A stretch of DNA of 58,417 nt, taken from positions 1 through 58,417 of the forward strand of contig OOHM01000004.1 of NCBI GenBank assembly GCA_900320405.1. The letters run 5' to 3'. This document shows positions 31,956 to 41,434 of this stretch, piece by piece. A program made the position numbers and the translations under genes. Position 1 is the stretch's first letter, and each line of letters opens with the position of its first letter. This DNA comes from an uncultured Pseudomonadota bacterium (GTDB lineage Bacteria > Pseudomonadota > Alphaproteobacteria > Rs-D84). The notes beneath the pieces are model-generated. The model had not been told where the DNA came from, searched no databases, and saw only the letters and a list, made by a program, of their open reading frames with translations.

Positions 31956-32888
31956 TTATGGATTATACGGTTCATATGATGGAAATTCACTACTATTGAT
32001 AAACGGATAGCTGCTATGACTATAGCCTGTTGGCCATGATAAGACATGTCTTTGTGAAATATGCCACAACATACAGTTCTCGTCCGATACATTTTCACCA
32101 TCCGCACATTCCATCACACTGATGGGTCGATTTCCAATGGTGTATACAACACCCATCACACTTTGTGCATCAACAAGATGATCGCCATTGCCTGCGGTTC
32201 CGCCTGGAACGAATGGTTCATACCATCCTGACAAAATCTTACGCTCGCCCGTCACGCCGGGTGCATTACCATATGTGACGATTGCACCATTGGTTCCGGA
32301 TAATGCAGGTTGCGACCCAGATGATGCCATACTGGCCATTACTGCGCCCATCGTTGCCAATTTATCGGCATCTGTACCGGCGTTATATGGATTTCCTGGG
32401 TCCGGTTGATAAACGTCTAATTGACCAAACTGGCTTTGGCCGTTTGCATCAATACCATTATACGTAACAACGCCGCTCAATGCCGGAATTTTTGTTTGGA
32501 AAACTGTATTTAAAGGGTCTATTACGGGGCTTAGATTGGTTTCAACTTCTGTTATTCTGACATCCAAATTGAATAGATTTTCGGCAACAACACTTGAGAG
32601 TGGCACACTGGTAGGATGCAAGGACGTGCCTTCATATGCCCCAAACATCTCTTCATTGCTATACGCAATCCATACTTCGGCGACATCACCTGGGGTTTCG
32701 GTGCGTGTAACAATCGAGCTGCCACCTTGCAAGTTATTGGGGTCACCCGCAGCCGTGATTTTATTTTGCTTTAATGCGTCTTGCGCATCAACATATGATT
32801 TGGATGTGACAATACTGTCCGCACGGACCGCACACAGTGTCATAAAAGACAACAATATGCCCAACATTACCGAGGATTTGATTCTCAT
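31956..32888 (-). CDS. secreted surface protein of a SYVDAxxALKQNKI family
   Basis: 310 residues. Signal peptide about 1-23 (MRIKSSVMLGILLSFMTLCA...RA). The mature N-terminus DSIVTSKSYVDAQDALKQNK matches that of the gene at 58229 (STVTSRGYVDAAVATKQNKI), defining a local family. A helical segment (FNLDVRITEVETNL) precedes a Gly/Asn/Pro-rich region. The C-terminal part has two Cys (MECADGENVSDENC) and the end is rich in Tyr, Ser and Pro (HSSYPFINSSEFPSYEPY). Probably extracellular; function unknown. AGGAG lies 7 bases before ATG 32888. Confidence 0.8.
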   Translation of the reverse strand: MRIKSSVMLGILLSFMTLCAVRADSIVTSKSYVDAQDALKQNKITAAGDPNNLQGGSSIVTRTETPGDVAEVWIAYSNEEMFGAYEGTSLHPTSVPLSSVVAENLFNLDVRITEVETNLSPVIDPLNTVFQTKIPALSGVVTYNGIDANGQSQFGQLDVYQPDPGNPYNAGTDADKLATMGAVMASMASSGSQPALSGTNGAIVTYGNAPGVTGERKILSGWYEPFVPGGTAGNGDHLVDAQSVMGVVYTIGNRPISVMECADGENVSDENCMLWHISQRHVLSWPTGYSHSSYPFINSSEFPSYEPYNP

Positions 32889-32957
32889 AGCATTTCTCCT
32901 TTGTTTTATGAGTCTCTCTTAATTGCTGTGAGCCAAATCCTCAAATTGGTTCGATGC

Positions 32958-32986
32958 ATTATACCACGAATCGGTTTTTATTCCAA
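32958..32986 (-). promoter_or_regulatory. promoter of the surface protein gene
   Basis: Minus-strand TTGGAA (32986-32981), 17 bp, TATAAT (32963-32958). The leader is about 65 bases. Confidence 0.6.
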
Positions 32987-33000
32987 ATAAAAAAAATTCG

Positions 33001-33093
33001 GGATGACGAAATATGAAGGTCTGCGACGCAAGTCCTCGCTATCGCTCGGCCTGGGTCCCGCGCTTCCGCGGGATGACGGGTGTCTGGAATAAT
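33001..33093. repeat. left flank of the GIY-YIG unit
   Basis: A GC-rich palindromic stretch: CGGGATGACG direct repeats at both ends of a segment holding the hairpin CCCGCG-CTTC-CGCGGG. The last 21 bases (33073-33093) form an inverted repeat with 33460-33480 at 19 of 21 positions. Confidence 0.7.
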
Positions 33094-33139
33094 ATTTTTA
33101 CTTATTGAAATTTGTTTTATTTATCTTAGTATTCGCTTT

Positions 33140-33463
33140 ATGAAAGACGGCGGATGCGTTTATATTATGACAAACAAAAGAAACGGAACATTGTATATTG
33201 GTTCCACGTCGGATATAATCCAACGTGTTTATGAACATAAAAAGAAAATTTATCCCAAAAGTTTTACCGCCAAACACAATCTGAATAAATTGGTATATAT
33301 CGAATGGTATTCTAATCTGAAACAGATGGTTGTACGTGAACGACAAATGAAAGAATGGAATCGCAATTGGAAAATCCGCCTGATAATAAGCAAAAACCCA
33401 GATTGGCACGATTTATATGATGATATTTTGGCGGAATACGGATTTGCGCCATTTGAAGAATAA
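33140..33463 (+). CDS. GIY-YIG nuclease family protein (UPF0213/COG2827 type)
   Basis: 107 residues, standard for single-domain GIY-YIG proteins. CVYIMTNKRNGTLYIGSTSD contains the two strands (VYI, YIG) with the catalytic Tyr residues; Arg of IIQRVYEHK and Glu of YIEWYSNL are in the expected order. Start ATG 33140 (MKDGGCVYIM) has no good ribosome site; the open frame extends to about 33080. The stop codon lies inside the right inverted repeat. It is bounded by GC-rich palindromes and 21-bp inverted repeats, so it may be a mobile or recently mobile unit. Confidence 0.85.
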   Translation: MKDGGCVYIMTNKRNGTLYIGSTSDIIQRVYEHKKKIYPKSFTAKHNLNKLVYIEWYSNLKQMVVRERQMKEWNRNWKIRLIISKNPDWHDLYDDILAEYGFAPFEE

Positions 33464-33576
33464 TTCCAGATACCCGTCATACCGCCGAAGGGCGGTACCC
33501 AGTCGAGCCAAAGGCGAGACTTGCCCCGCAGGGAATTGGTGCGCGGAGGCGCGCGAACACAAATAATTGATTCCCA
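33460..33576. repeat. right flank of the GIY-YIG unit
   Basis: It begins with the inverted copy (33460-33480) of the left repeat, overlapping the GIY-YIG stop. It continues with CCGCC-GAA-GGGCGG and GCGCG/CGCGC-type hairpins before the convergent gene end at 33577. No coding potential seen. Confidence 0.65.
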
Positions 33577-34815
33577 CTACTTATAAATACATGTGCCGAA
33601 TTGTTGTGCCACCATAGATTTTTCTGCGGACGTCATTTCGGCCACCGGCACAATAAAGCAACGCGTGCTGTCGCGTAAAACAAACACATTGGTGCCGCGT
33701 TTGTACGCCGATTGCATATCATCCATTTGTGACGGGGTGAAAAACGCATTCTGGGTCAAAGCGGAATTTGTAAGCCCCGCCTGGACCACCTGATTTGCGG
33801 TTTTATAATCATATATGTCTGTGCGGGATTTTATTTCCATATAAATATTTACATTCCCGGCGATATCATTTTTTTTTTGCGTGTCCGGGAACGCAACAGA
33901 CGCCGCAACCGTCGCGGCCGTTTGCAACGCAGATGTTCCAGAATTGTCACGCACCGGCAAATTTAACTGCATATCTTCACCACACGCCAAATTCATACGA
34001 TTTGTATATGATGCCAAAACCGCATCAACCGCCGTTTCCCAATCAGACGCCTTTTTATTCAAATCCAGACTTACAATCTTTTCCGCCCATCCCCAAATAT
34101 TCGCACCGACATTACCGGCGTTTGCGAATCGAGACACCATTTCGGCCGAACCGCCCGGCACGCCCGCACCACAAAAATCGGTCAATTGCGACATTAACAT
34201 ACTGGATGTTTCGTTACCGTACGCCAATGCCACCGAATGGCATGTCATTGCGGCCTCTAATTCACGGCGGCGTTCAAGACATTGTGGTGAATGCGCCTTG
34301 GTCAATTCGTTTGCCATATTCGACATAGAAAGCCACGCCATTATTTCCTGTTGCACATAGGACGGACACAGATGCGCCGCGGTATTTAACCCACCAATTC
34401 CCATCTTGGTTCCCGCCGCATAGTTCGGTAACAATGTTGTCGTATCATTGCGCAGACACAACAAAACATAATTGTATAAATCACTTTCTGTGGCGTATGC
34501 GCAACGACCAGAAACCTGGCCGGGAACAACGGTTATATCACCACAATAATTGGTTAAGCATTTATCAATTTTGGTGCGGCACGCACTGTCCACATCGGGG
34601 ACATTTACCATATAGTATGTATTGCGCATATTTTGTTTGTACGCGTTGGCCAAACCTTGGTTTCCACGGATTGTTCCCGCCGTACCAATTGCCACCGTCG
34701 GATTAATTACACCGCGTGCATTATTGTTCGCAACCGTTCCCGCCGAAACACCATACGCAGACGCGGCGACCATACACGCACAAATTAAACCAGATATTTT
34801 GAATAAATGTTTCAT
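33577..34815 (-). CDS. secreted Cys-rich hypothetical protein
   Basis: 412 residues. Signal peptide about 1-26 (HLFKISGLICACMVAASAYG). The mature part holds about ten Cys (ACRTKIDKCLTNYC, GRCAY, LLCLRN, PQCLERR, MTCHS, DFCGAG, LACGED, TRCFIV, GTCIYK), suggesting several disulfides, and long Ala/Asn-rich helices. No membrane anchor. No family recognised; the ACRTKIDKCLTNYCG block may define a lineage-specific secreted family. ATG 34815 has GAGAGG 7 bases upstream. It is divergent from prfB. Confidence 0.72.
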   Translation of the reverse strand: MKHLFKISGLICACMVAASAYGVSAGTVANNNARGVINPTVAIGTAGTIRGNQGLANAYKQNMRNTYYMVNVPDVDSACRTKIDKCLTNYCGDITVVPGQVSGRCAYATESDLYNYVLLCLRNDTTTLLPNYAAGTKMGIGGLNTAAHLCPSYVQQEIMAWLSMSNMANELTKAHSPQCLERRRELEAAMTCHSVALAYGNETSSMLMSQLTDFCGAGVPGGSAEMVSRFANAGNVGANIWGWAEKIVSLDLNKKASDWETAVDAVLASYTNRMNLACGEDMQLNLPVRDNSGTSALQTAATVAASVAFPDTQKKNDIAGNVNIYMEIKSRTDIYDYKTANQVVQAGLTNSALTQNAFFTPSQMDDMQSAYKRGTNVFVLRDSTRCFIVPVAEMTSAEKSMVAQQFGTCIYK

Positions 34816-34880
34816 TGAAACCTCTCTCTTGCAAAAGATTCTATCATATATGAATAAAAAACGCAACATTTGATTTACGG

Positions 34881-34908
34881 TTGATTTTAGATTTTTTATT
34901 GCTAATAT
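34881..34908 (+). promoter_or_regulatory. promoter of prfB, apparently leaderless
   Basis: TTGATT (34881-34886), 16-bp spacer, TAATAT (34903-34908), six bases before ATG 34915. Confidence 0.5.
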
Positions 34909-34914
34909 CCAGGT

Positions 34915-35986
34915 ATGATTTTGGCAAATGAAGTCTTAGATGAAATAAAAGAAAACCTGATAACACTTCGGGGGTTTCTTTGACCCCGATAAATTACAGG
35001 AACAAATTGCCGAACTTTCACAAAAATCTTTGGTGCCCGATTTGTGGGATGACCCGGATGCGGCGCGTGCATTGTTGCAAAAAAAATCTGCACTGGAACG
35101 GGAATTGAATGATTTTGTCGCGATGAATGACGAATACAATAACCTGAACGAACTGTACGCGATTGCACCCGACGATGCCGATGTCATAAATGGTATCACA
35201 GATTTGGCCGAACGCGTGCAGCGCGCAAAATATATCACCCTGTTTAACAACCCGGCGGATGGGAATAATGCATTTTTGTTTATCCAGGCCGGTGCCGGTG
35301 GAACCGAGGCCCAAGATTGGGCGCAAATGTTGATGCGTATGTATACCCGTTGGGCCGAACGCCACGAATTTGCGGTCGAAGTGGTCGAAGAACACGAAGG
35401 TGATACCGCCGGAATTAAAAGCGCGACACTGCGCATTGTTGGCGAACGCGCGTATGGGTGGTTAAGAAACGAAATCGGTGTACATCGTTTGGTACGAATT
35501 TCACCTTTTAATGCGAACGGTAAACGCCAGACCAGTTTCGCGTCTGTGGATGTATGGCCGGATGTTGATGATTCTATACAAATTGAAATAAACGAAAAAG
35601 ATTTGCGAATTGACACATATCGTTCTTCGGGTGCCGGCGGCCAACACGTCAATAAAACCGACAGCGCCGTGCGCATAACCCATATTCCAACCGGAATTGT
35701 CGTCACGTGCCAAAACGAACGCAGTCAATTCCAAAACAAAGATATGGCGATGAAAATACTGCGGTCGCGCCTGTATGAACTAGAAATGCAAAAACGCGCC
35801 GCCGAAGAAGATGCCGCCAAGGCCGCACAAAAGAAAATTGAGTGGGGCAGCCAAATTCGAAACTATGTTTTATACCCATATCAATTGGTCAAAGATGTTC
35901 GCACCGGAACCGAGACCGCAGATTCTGGCGCAGTTTTGGACGGGGATTTAGATAAATTTATGATTGATTTATTGCAACGGGGATAG
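34915..35986 (+). CDS. prfB: peptide chain release factor 2 with programmed +1 frameshift
   Basis: RF2 releases peptides at UGA and UAA. Translation from ATG 34915 reads 22 codons to an in-frame TGA at 34981-34983. The context CGG GGG TTT CTT TGA C has the internal Shine-Dalgarno-like GGGGG and the CTT slippery codon of the classic RF2 autoregulatory site. Skipping T34981 gives GAC CCC GAT and an open frame to 35986 (about 356 residues in all). The anticodon-like SPF is in VRISPFNAN and the catalytic GGQ in SSGAGGQHVNKTDSA. The shift makes RF2 level self-limiting and shows that UGA is read as stop here. Confidence 0.97.
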
Positions 35987-35992
35987 AAAAAA

Positions 35993-36700
35993 ATGAAAAA
36001 TCCAAAATATGTAAACGCGATAAAAAATACTATCAAAAATTTAGAATATATATACGAACCAAATGTTTTGGGGTTGGATTCACGCGTATTGATTGCCCAA
36101 ACAAACAATCAGAAAATTGTATGCAAATTTGATGCCGAACCGATGTGCAGACGCGACCGATATGTGTCAAATATTATGCGACGCAATGGAATCAGTGTCC
36201 CGACAATGAAAATATACGAACATAATGGTGTTTACTTTACCGCGTACAAATACAACCCAAATAAAACACTGGCAGAATGGATTGATTTGGGATTGCCACG
36301 CGAATTGGCATATGATATTTATTGTGATGCTTTTGATACGATATATAAAATATCCCAAATTCTGGTTCCGCCACAAAAAAGATCACGCGAAATGTTCGCA
36401 TCTGCGCAAGATTTTATGTTTAATAAAATATTGGGGACAAATGTTGCGCTGTATCATAACGACCTGCATTCGGGAAACATATTGGTGGATGATAATTTGA
36501 ATTTTAACGGTTTAATCGACATAAGCGCGATAACATTGACCACAACCAATATGTTCTTGGCGCGCGCATGGATTAAATATCCGGCCGATAATTTTATCGA
36601 TGTATTGCAACATTGGGAAAAAATTAGTGGTGAAAATATGGACGCAAAACGCATTACCGATATTCATACTATAACCCAAACACGTGGCAAGATACGATGA
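35993..36700 (+). CDS. aminoglycoside phosphotransferase/choline kinase-like protein
   Basis: 235 residues with a protein-kinase-like fold of the APH/ChoK group. The catalytic loop is LYHNDLHSGNILVDD (HND, Asn of the Brenner motif) and the metal-binding Asp is in GLIDISAI. The N-lobe ATP Lys could be IVCKFDAEP; the hinge is near FTAYKYNPNKTLAEWI. Likely phosphorylates a small molecule (choline, sugar or ethanolamine); the substrate cannot be read. ATG 35993 has GGGGAT upstream, six bases after prfB, so it may be co-transcribed. Confidence 0.78.
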   Translation: MKNPKYVNAIKNTIKNLEYIYEPNVLGLDSRVLIAQTNNQKIVCKFDAEPMCRRDRYVSNIMRRNGISVPTMKIYEHNGVYFTAYKYNPNKTLAEWIDLGLPRELAYDIYCDAFDTIYKISQILVPPQKRSREMFASAQDFMFNKILGTNVALYHNDLHSGNILVDDNLNFNGLIDISAITLTTTNMFLARAWIKYPADNFIDVLQHWEKISGENMDAKRITDIHTITQTRGKIR

Positions 36701-36708
36701 ATTGGGGC

Positions 36709-36736
36709 TTGCATTTCACCATAAAAACAATATAAT
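36709..36736 (+). promoter_or_regulatory. promoter of tRNA-Arg
   Basis: TTGCAT (36709-36714), 16 bp, TATAAT (36731-36736), 14 bases before the tRNA. Confidence 0.65.
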
Positions 36737-36750
36737 AACCCTTGGCATAC

Positions 36751-36827
36751 GCACCCGTGGCTTAACTGGATAGAGCATCGCCCTCCGAAGGCGGGGATTG
36801 CGCGTTCGAATCGCGCCGGGTGCGCCA
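36751..36827 (+). tRNA. tRNA-Arg(CCG)
   Basis: Acceptor GCACCCG/CGGGTGC, D arm GGCTTAACTGGATAGAGC, anticodon loop CTCCGAA (CCG), T arm GCGCGTTCGAATCGCGC, discriminator G and encoded CCA. A 14-base copy of its 3' end recurs at 36977-36990. Confidence 0.96.
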
Positions 36828-37058
36828 ATAAATTTGAATTATCACGAAGTGATGATTTAAGTTTGTTGTTGTGCGCCCCGCGATTTGAACGCGCCGCGTT
36901 CGACACGATAGTTGGCAAGAACAAGCGTGAAAACGCGCAGTTCGCGCCTTACGGGTGGTGAGCAAAGCGAACTATCCGCCGGGTGCGCCACACTTCGCCA
37001 AGGCTTCGTGTGGCATGCCATCTGTGCGCCCCGTGATTTGAACGCGCCGCGCATTTGG
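36828..37058. repeat. structured tRNA-Arg-associated element
   Basis: A non-coding stretch after tRNA-Arg. It contains two direct repeats of 29 bases with one mismatch (36870-36898 and 37023-37051), each resembling the reverse complement of the tRNA 3' end. It also holds a GCGT-GAAA-ACGC hairpin (36925-36936) inside ACAAG...GCAGT, long-range GATAGTT/AACTATC pairing (36907-36913 with 36970-36976), and a forward copy of the tRNA 3' end with CCA (36977-36990). The hairpin matches that after tRNA-Gly (10559-10570) with a compensatory C-G to T-A change. Confidence 0.7.
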
Positions 37059-37065
37059 AATTACG

Positions 37066-37506
37066 ATGAAGAAAATTATTGCGTTATTTTCTCTGATTTT
37101 AATGACCGCGTGCAACAGCGTGTATATCAAACCGGGAACGATGGAACCCGGCACAAAAGTTTATGCGCAACGCGGTGGATATTCTATGTCGCGTAGCATA
37201 AAAGAACGATTAGAAGAACACGGTTTCGATGTCACGGTTGGAAAATTAAAAAATGAATATTCGGTTGATGTAGATAAATTTGAAATGCCGAAAGATACAA
37301 AATACATCGTACGCGTAAATGAACATGAAGAATCTTTTATGCCGTGGTGGTGTGTGTTCAACGGGTTTTGGTGGTGGAAATTTAGCGTTTCAATTGCGGA
37401 CCAGAAAACCGGCGAAGAAATATTGTCTTGGCGCGGACGCGGTTGCCAAAACAGTTCTTTGCGTAAACTGGACCGGTTCTTGGACGAATTAGAAATAAAA
37501 AAATGA
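37066..37506 (+). CDS. hypothetical lipoprotein
   Basis: 146 residues. The lipobox LILMTAC places the lipidated Cys at residue 16. The mature part has alternating strands (GFDVTVGKLKNEYSVDVDKF) and an aromatic patch WWCVFNGFWWWKFSVSIADQ, a layout reminiscent of small outer-membrane lipoproteins with a Sbp/DUF4136-like fold, though I cannot name the family. ATG 37066 directly follows the tRNA-Arg-associated element and has no clear ribosome site. Its last bases overlap an upstream ATG of the next gene. Confidence 0.72.
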   Translation: MKKIIALFSLILMTACNSVYIKPGTMEPGTKVYAQRGGYSMSRSIKERLEEHGFDVTVGKLKNEYSVDVDKFEMPKDTKYIVRVNEHEESFMPWWCVFNGFWWWKFSVSIADQKTGEEILSWRGRGCQNSSLRKLDRFLDELEIKK

Positions 37507-37520
37507 TTAAGGAGTACAAT

Positions 37521-38231
37521 ATGAACAATAAAACAACAAAACAGTCATTTCCGGGATACAATGCCGAACAAGAAAGAATAATACAGCAAGAACAAGAACG
37601 CGTTGCCAAGGCATTAGAAAAAGCCAACAAGGCCGAAGCAAAACGCGTGGCGCGCGAAAGAAAGCGGGCGGAAAGCCTGCCCCCGTTTTTAATGGTGCGG
37701 TCGGGTTTGTTGAATCAATGGATGTGGCCTTTGATTTCCGGGGGTGCCTTTGTTGGATTGGGAATTAACGAAAAAAAACTTGACCACCCAGAACTGCTTT
37801 TGGGCGCCACTGGCTTTCTGTTTTTCTTGACTTTCATGTGGGCTTTATATGTAACACCGAAAATACAAGAGGCGTTAAAAAATGACATGCGGAACATACG
37901 TCAAGAAATACTCAGATATATGGGCAGCCCTGATTATCAAATTGATTTAACCGATAAAATCAACAGTGACAAATTGGCGCGGATTCTGGTGCAACATATT
38001 TCAAAATATAACCCGGGGTTGTTTGATAAAATGATGCAAAATCCGGATTCGGTTGCCGATATAAATGTGGCAGAAAATATCATACTGGGGCATTTGAAAT
38101 CGCACCCGGATGCCGCACAAAAAATTCTAGATACATTTGATATTGAAACCATGCCGACAAAAGTGCAAAGAAAAGTGAACAGATACGCAAACAATTTGCA
38201 CAATTATATGTCCCGTCAAAAATCGAGATAA
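37521..38231 (+). CDS. hypothetical membrane protein with coiled-coil N-terminus
   Basis: 236 residues. The N-terminus is a charged helix (EQERIIQQEQERVAKALEKA), then two membrane helices (about 68-86 and 94-116: WMWPLISGGAFVGLG, LLLGATGFLFFLTFMWALYV), then a cytosolic helical domain. AAGGAG lies 7 bases before ATG 37521; an in-frame ATG at 37503 overlapping the lipoprotein stop is less likely. Co-transcribed with the lipoprotein and closed by a strong terminator. Function unknown. Confidence 0.7.
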   Translation: MNNKTTKQSFPGYNAEQERIIQQEQERVAKALEKANKAEAKRVARERKRAESLPPFLMVRSGLLNQWMWPLISGGAFVGLGINEKKLDHPELLLGATGFLFFLTFMWALYVTPKIQEALKNDMRNIRQEILRYMGSPDYQIDLTDKINSDKLARILVQHISKYNPGLFDKMMQNPDSVADINVAENIILGHLKSHPDAAQKILDTFDIETMPTKVQRKVNRYANNLHNYMSRQKSR

Positions 38232-38234
38232 CAA

Positions 38235-38262
38235 AACCGGCGCAGAAATGCGCCGGTTCTTT
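38235..38262 (+). terminator. bidirectional terminator
   Basis: A 10-bp stem AACCGGCGCA/TGCGCCGGTT with GAAA loop, then CTTTTATTTT; it separates convergent genes. Confidence 0.85.
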
Positions 38263-38279
38263 TATTTTTGTATCCAACA

Positions 38280-38903
38280 CTAATCATCAATTTTTGCGTA
38301 TTCACAGAAACCTTCGTTCGTGTCGCAACGGGATGTTGTGCCTTCACTGATAAAATATCCCTGGGGGTGCAGGCACGCCGGACAAACCTTGGGTGCCTCG
38401 GTTCCAATGTGCCACATACCGCAATTTGTGCAACGCCACATAACAATTTTATCCTGTTTGAACAATGTTCCGTTTTCAATCGCATCAATCAAGGCGCGGA
38501 AACGCGATTCATGATAACGTTCGGCATATCCAATATTCTTCAAAACTTCTGCAATGGAATCAAAGCCTTCTTCGGCCGCAATTTGCGCAAAACGCGGATA
38601 CATATCGGTATTTTCTTCGTGTTCGCCGTATGCCGCCGCCTGTAAGTTTTCAAGTGTTGTACCAATTTTACCCGCCGGAAATGCCGCGGTTATTTCGATC
38701 GCGCCACCTTCCAAAAACTTAAACAGACGGGATGCGTGTTCGCGTTCCTGTTCTGCGGTCTCAAGAAATATTTTACCGATTGCCTGGTACCCTTCATCTT
38801 TCGCACGTGACGCAAAGAAAGAATAGCGATTACGCGCCTGGGATTCGCCGGCAAACGCAATCAACAGGTTTTTTTCGGTTCTGGTGCCTTTTAATGAGTT
38901 CAT
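38280..38903 (-). CDS. rubrerythrin
   Basis: Non-haem di-iron peroxide reductase of anaerobes and microaerophiles. 207 residues. The four-helix bundle carries the di-iron ligands in AFAGESQARNRY, ETAEQEREHA, YGEHEENTDMY and IGYAERYHESRF. The C-terminal rubredoxin-like domain has CTNCG and CPAC for one Fe(Cys)4, and a short extension adds two more Cys. GGAG lies 7 bases before ATG 38903. It complements the peroxiredoxin at 28547 in oxidative defence. Confidence 0.96.
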   Translation of the reverse strand: MNSLKGTRTEKNLLIAFAGESQARNRYSFFASRAKDEGYQAIGKIFLETAEQEREHASRLFKFLEGGAIEITAAFPAGKIGTTLENLQAAAYGEHEENTDMYPRFAQIAAEEGFDSIAEVLKNIGYAERYHESRFRALIDAIENGTLFKQDKIVMWRCTNCGMWHIGTEAPKVCPACLHPQGYFISEGTTSRCDTNEGFCEYAKIDD

Positions 38904-38965
38904 ATTTTTCTCCTTGGATTAAAGTGCTCAAATGATAACAGGTGTTTATGCAAAAAGCAAAACAA

Positions 38966-40730
<1,765 letters not shown>

Positions 40731-40738
40731 TTAAAAAC

Positions 40739-40766
40739 TTGCAATTTCCACTATAAAGATTATAAT
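40739..40766 (+). promoter_or_regulatory. promoter of the tmRNA gene
   Basis: TTGCAA (40739-40744), 16-bp spacer, perfect TATAAT (40761-40766). Confidence 0.7.
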
Positions 40767-40772
40767 CTATGG

Positions 40773-41076
40773 TGCCACCTTGTGGCGATGATTCTGAACC
40801 CGTTGCGGAATAGACGTTTTGGACCCGGGGGCGGTACCCGGCACCTCCACCAATAAAAAATACGGGGGTGTATCAGTTTCGACAGACGCAATAAAGGCAA
40901 ATGGCTGAATCCGACATGGTGTCGTTAAAAACCAATAAAAAAATGAATGCGAACGATAATGTTCGTCTTGCAATGGCTGCCTAATATATAGGTTGGATGT
41001 AATTGGCAATTGTTGATTATGTCCGTTTGGCTTTTTGCGGGGCCGGCCGGGTGCCTGGCACCAGAAACCCGGCAAT
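40773..41076 (+). ncRNA. ssrA: circularly permuted two-piece tmRNA
   Basis: Rescues stalled ribosomes. The acceptor piece comes first and ends GGCACCTCCACCA at 40852. After an 11-base spacer the coding piece begins GGGGGTG (40864-40870), pairing with CACCTCC (40842-40848) as the acceptor stem, then TATCAGTTTCGACAG. The tag frame 40949-40981 encodes ANDNVRLAMAA followed by TAA (40982), an alphaproteobacterial-style degradation tag ending MAA. The 3' end of the coding piece is uncertain; GCCGGGT/ACCCGGC at 41046-41073 followed by AATTTT is the likely end or terminator. Boundaries are approximate. Confidence 0.93.
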
Positions 41077-41113
41077 TTTGGTTAAACATAACAGGAACAA
41101 AAGGGTGATAAAA

Positions 41114-41341
41114 ATGTTAGGAAAAGTAAAAAAAGTATTTTTTGGTGGTATGTTTGGAATATTGTATATTTCTTACGTGGCTCAATTGGTTTATGTCCTT
41201 GGATGGGTCGCGGTTACCGAAGGAAAATTTGCGTTTTTGGGATTATTGGCACTGGAATGGTTGGTTATCATTGCGGCACGTTATCTGTCAAAGCGTTCGG
41301 GTGGCAATGCCCAGCACGGATTTAATGGCCGTCGTCGTTAA
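41114..41341 (+). CDS. small membrane protein
   Basis: 75 residues with two membrane helices (about 11-30 and 36-56, GMFGILYISYVAQLVYVLGW and FAFLGLLALEWLVIIAARYL) and a basic C-terminus (SKRSGGNAQHGFNGRRR). AAAGGG lies about 9 bases before ATG 41114. It sits between ssrA and the lon-like gene with its own terminator after it. Not recognised. Confidence 0.65.
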   Translation: MLGKVKKVFFGGMFGILYISYVAQLVYVLGWVAVTEGKFAFLGLLALEWLVIIAARYLSKRSGGNAQHGFNGRRR

Positions 41342-41363
41342 ATATGTTCGTACAAGAACGAGC

Positions 41364-41392
41364 AAAATCCCCGAAAACCGGGGATTTTTTAT
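41364..41392 (+). terminator. Rho-independent terminator
   Basis: AAATCCCCG/CGGGGATTT with a 4- to 5-nt A-rich loop, followed by six T. Confidence 0.85.
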
Positions 41393-41397
41393 TACCC

Positions 41398-41425
41398 TTG
41401 CAAAGTCATAAAAATTGTTTATATT
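41398..41425 (+). promoter_or_regulatory. promoter of the lon-like gene, apparently leaderless
   Basis: TTGCAA (41398-41403), 16 bp, TATATT (41420-41425), nine bases before ATG 41435; no Shine-Dalgarno sequence. Confidence 0.55.
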
Positions 41426-41434
41426 TAGTATGCT

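Noticed and set aside
36664..37196. Several ORFs on both strands across tRNA-Arg and the following repeat.
   Set aside because: They read through the tRNA and palindromic sequence; codon pattern and composition are unlike neighbouring genes.
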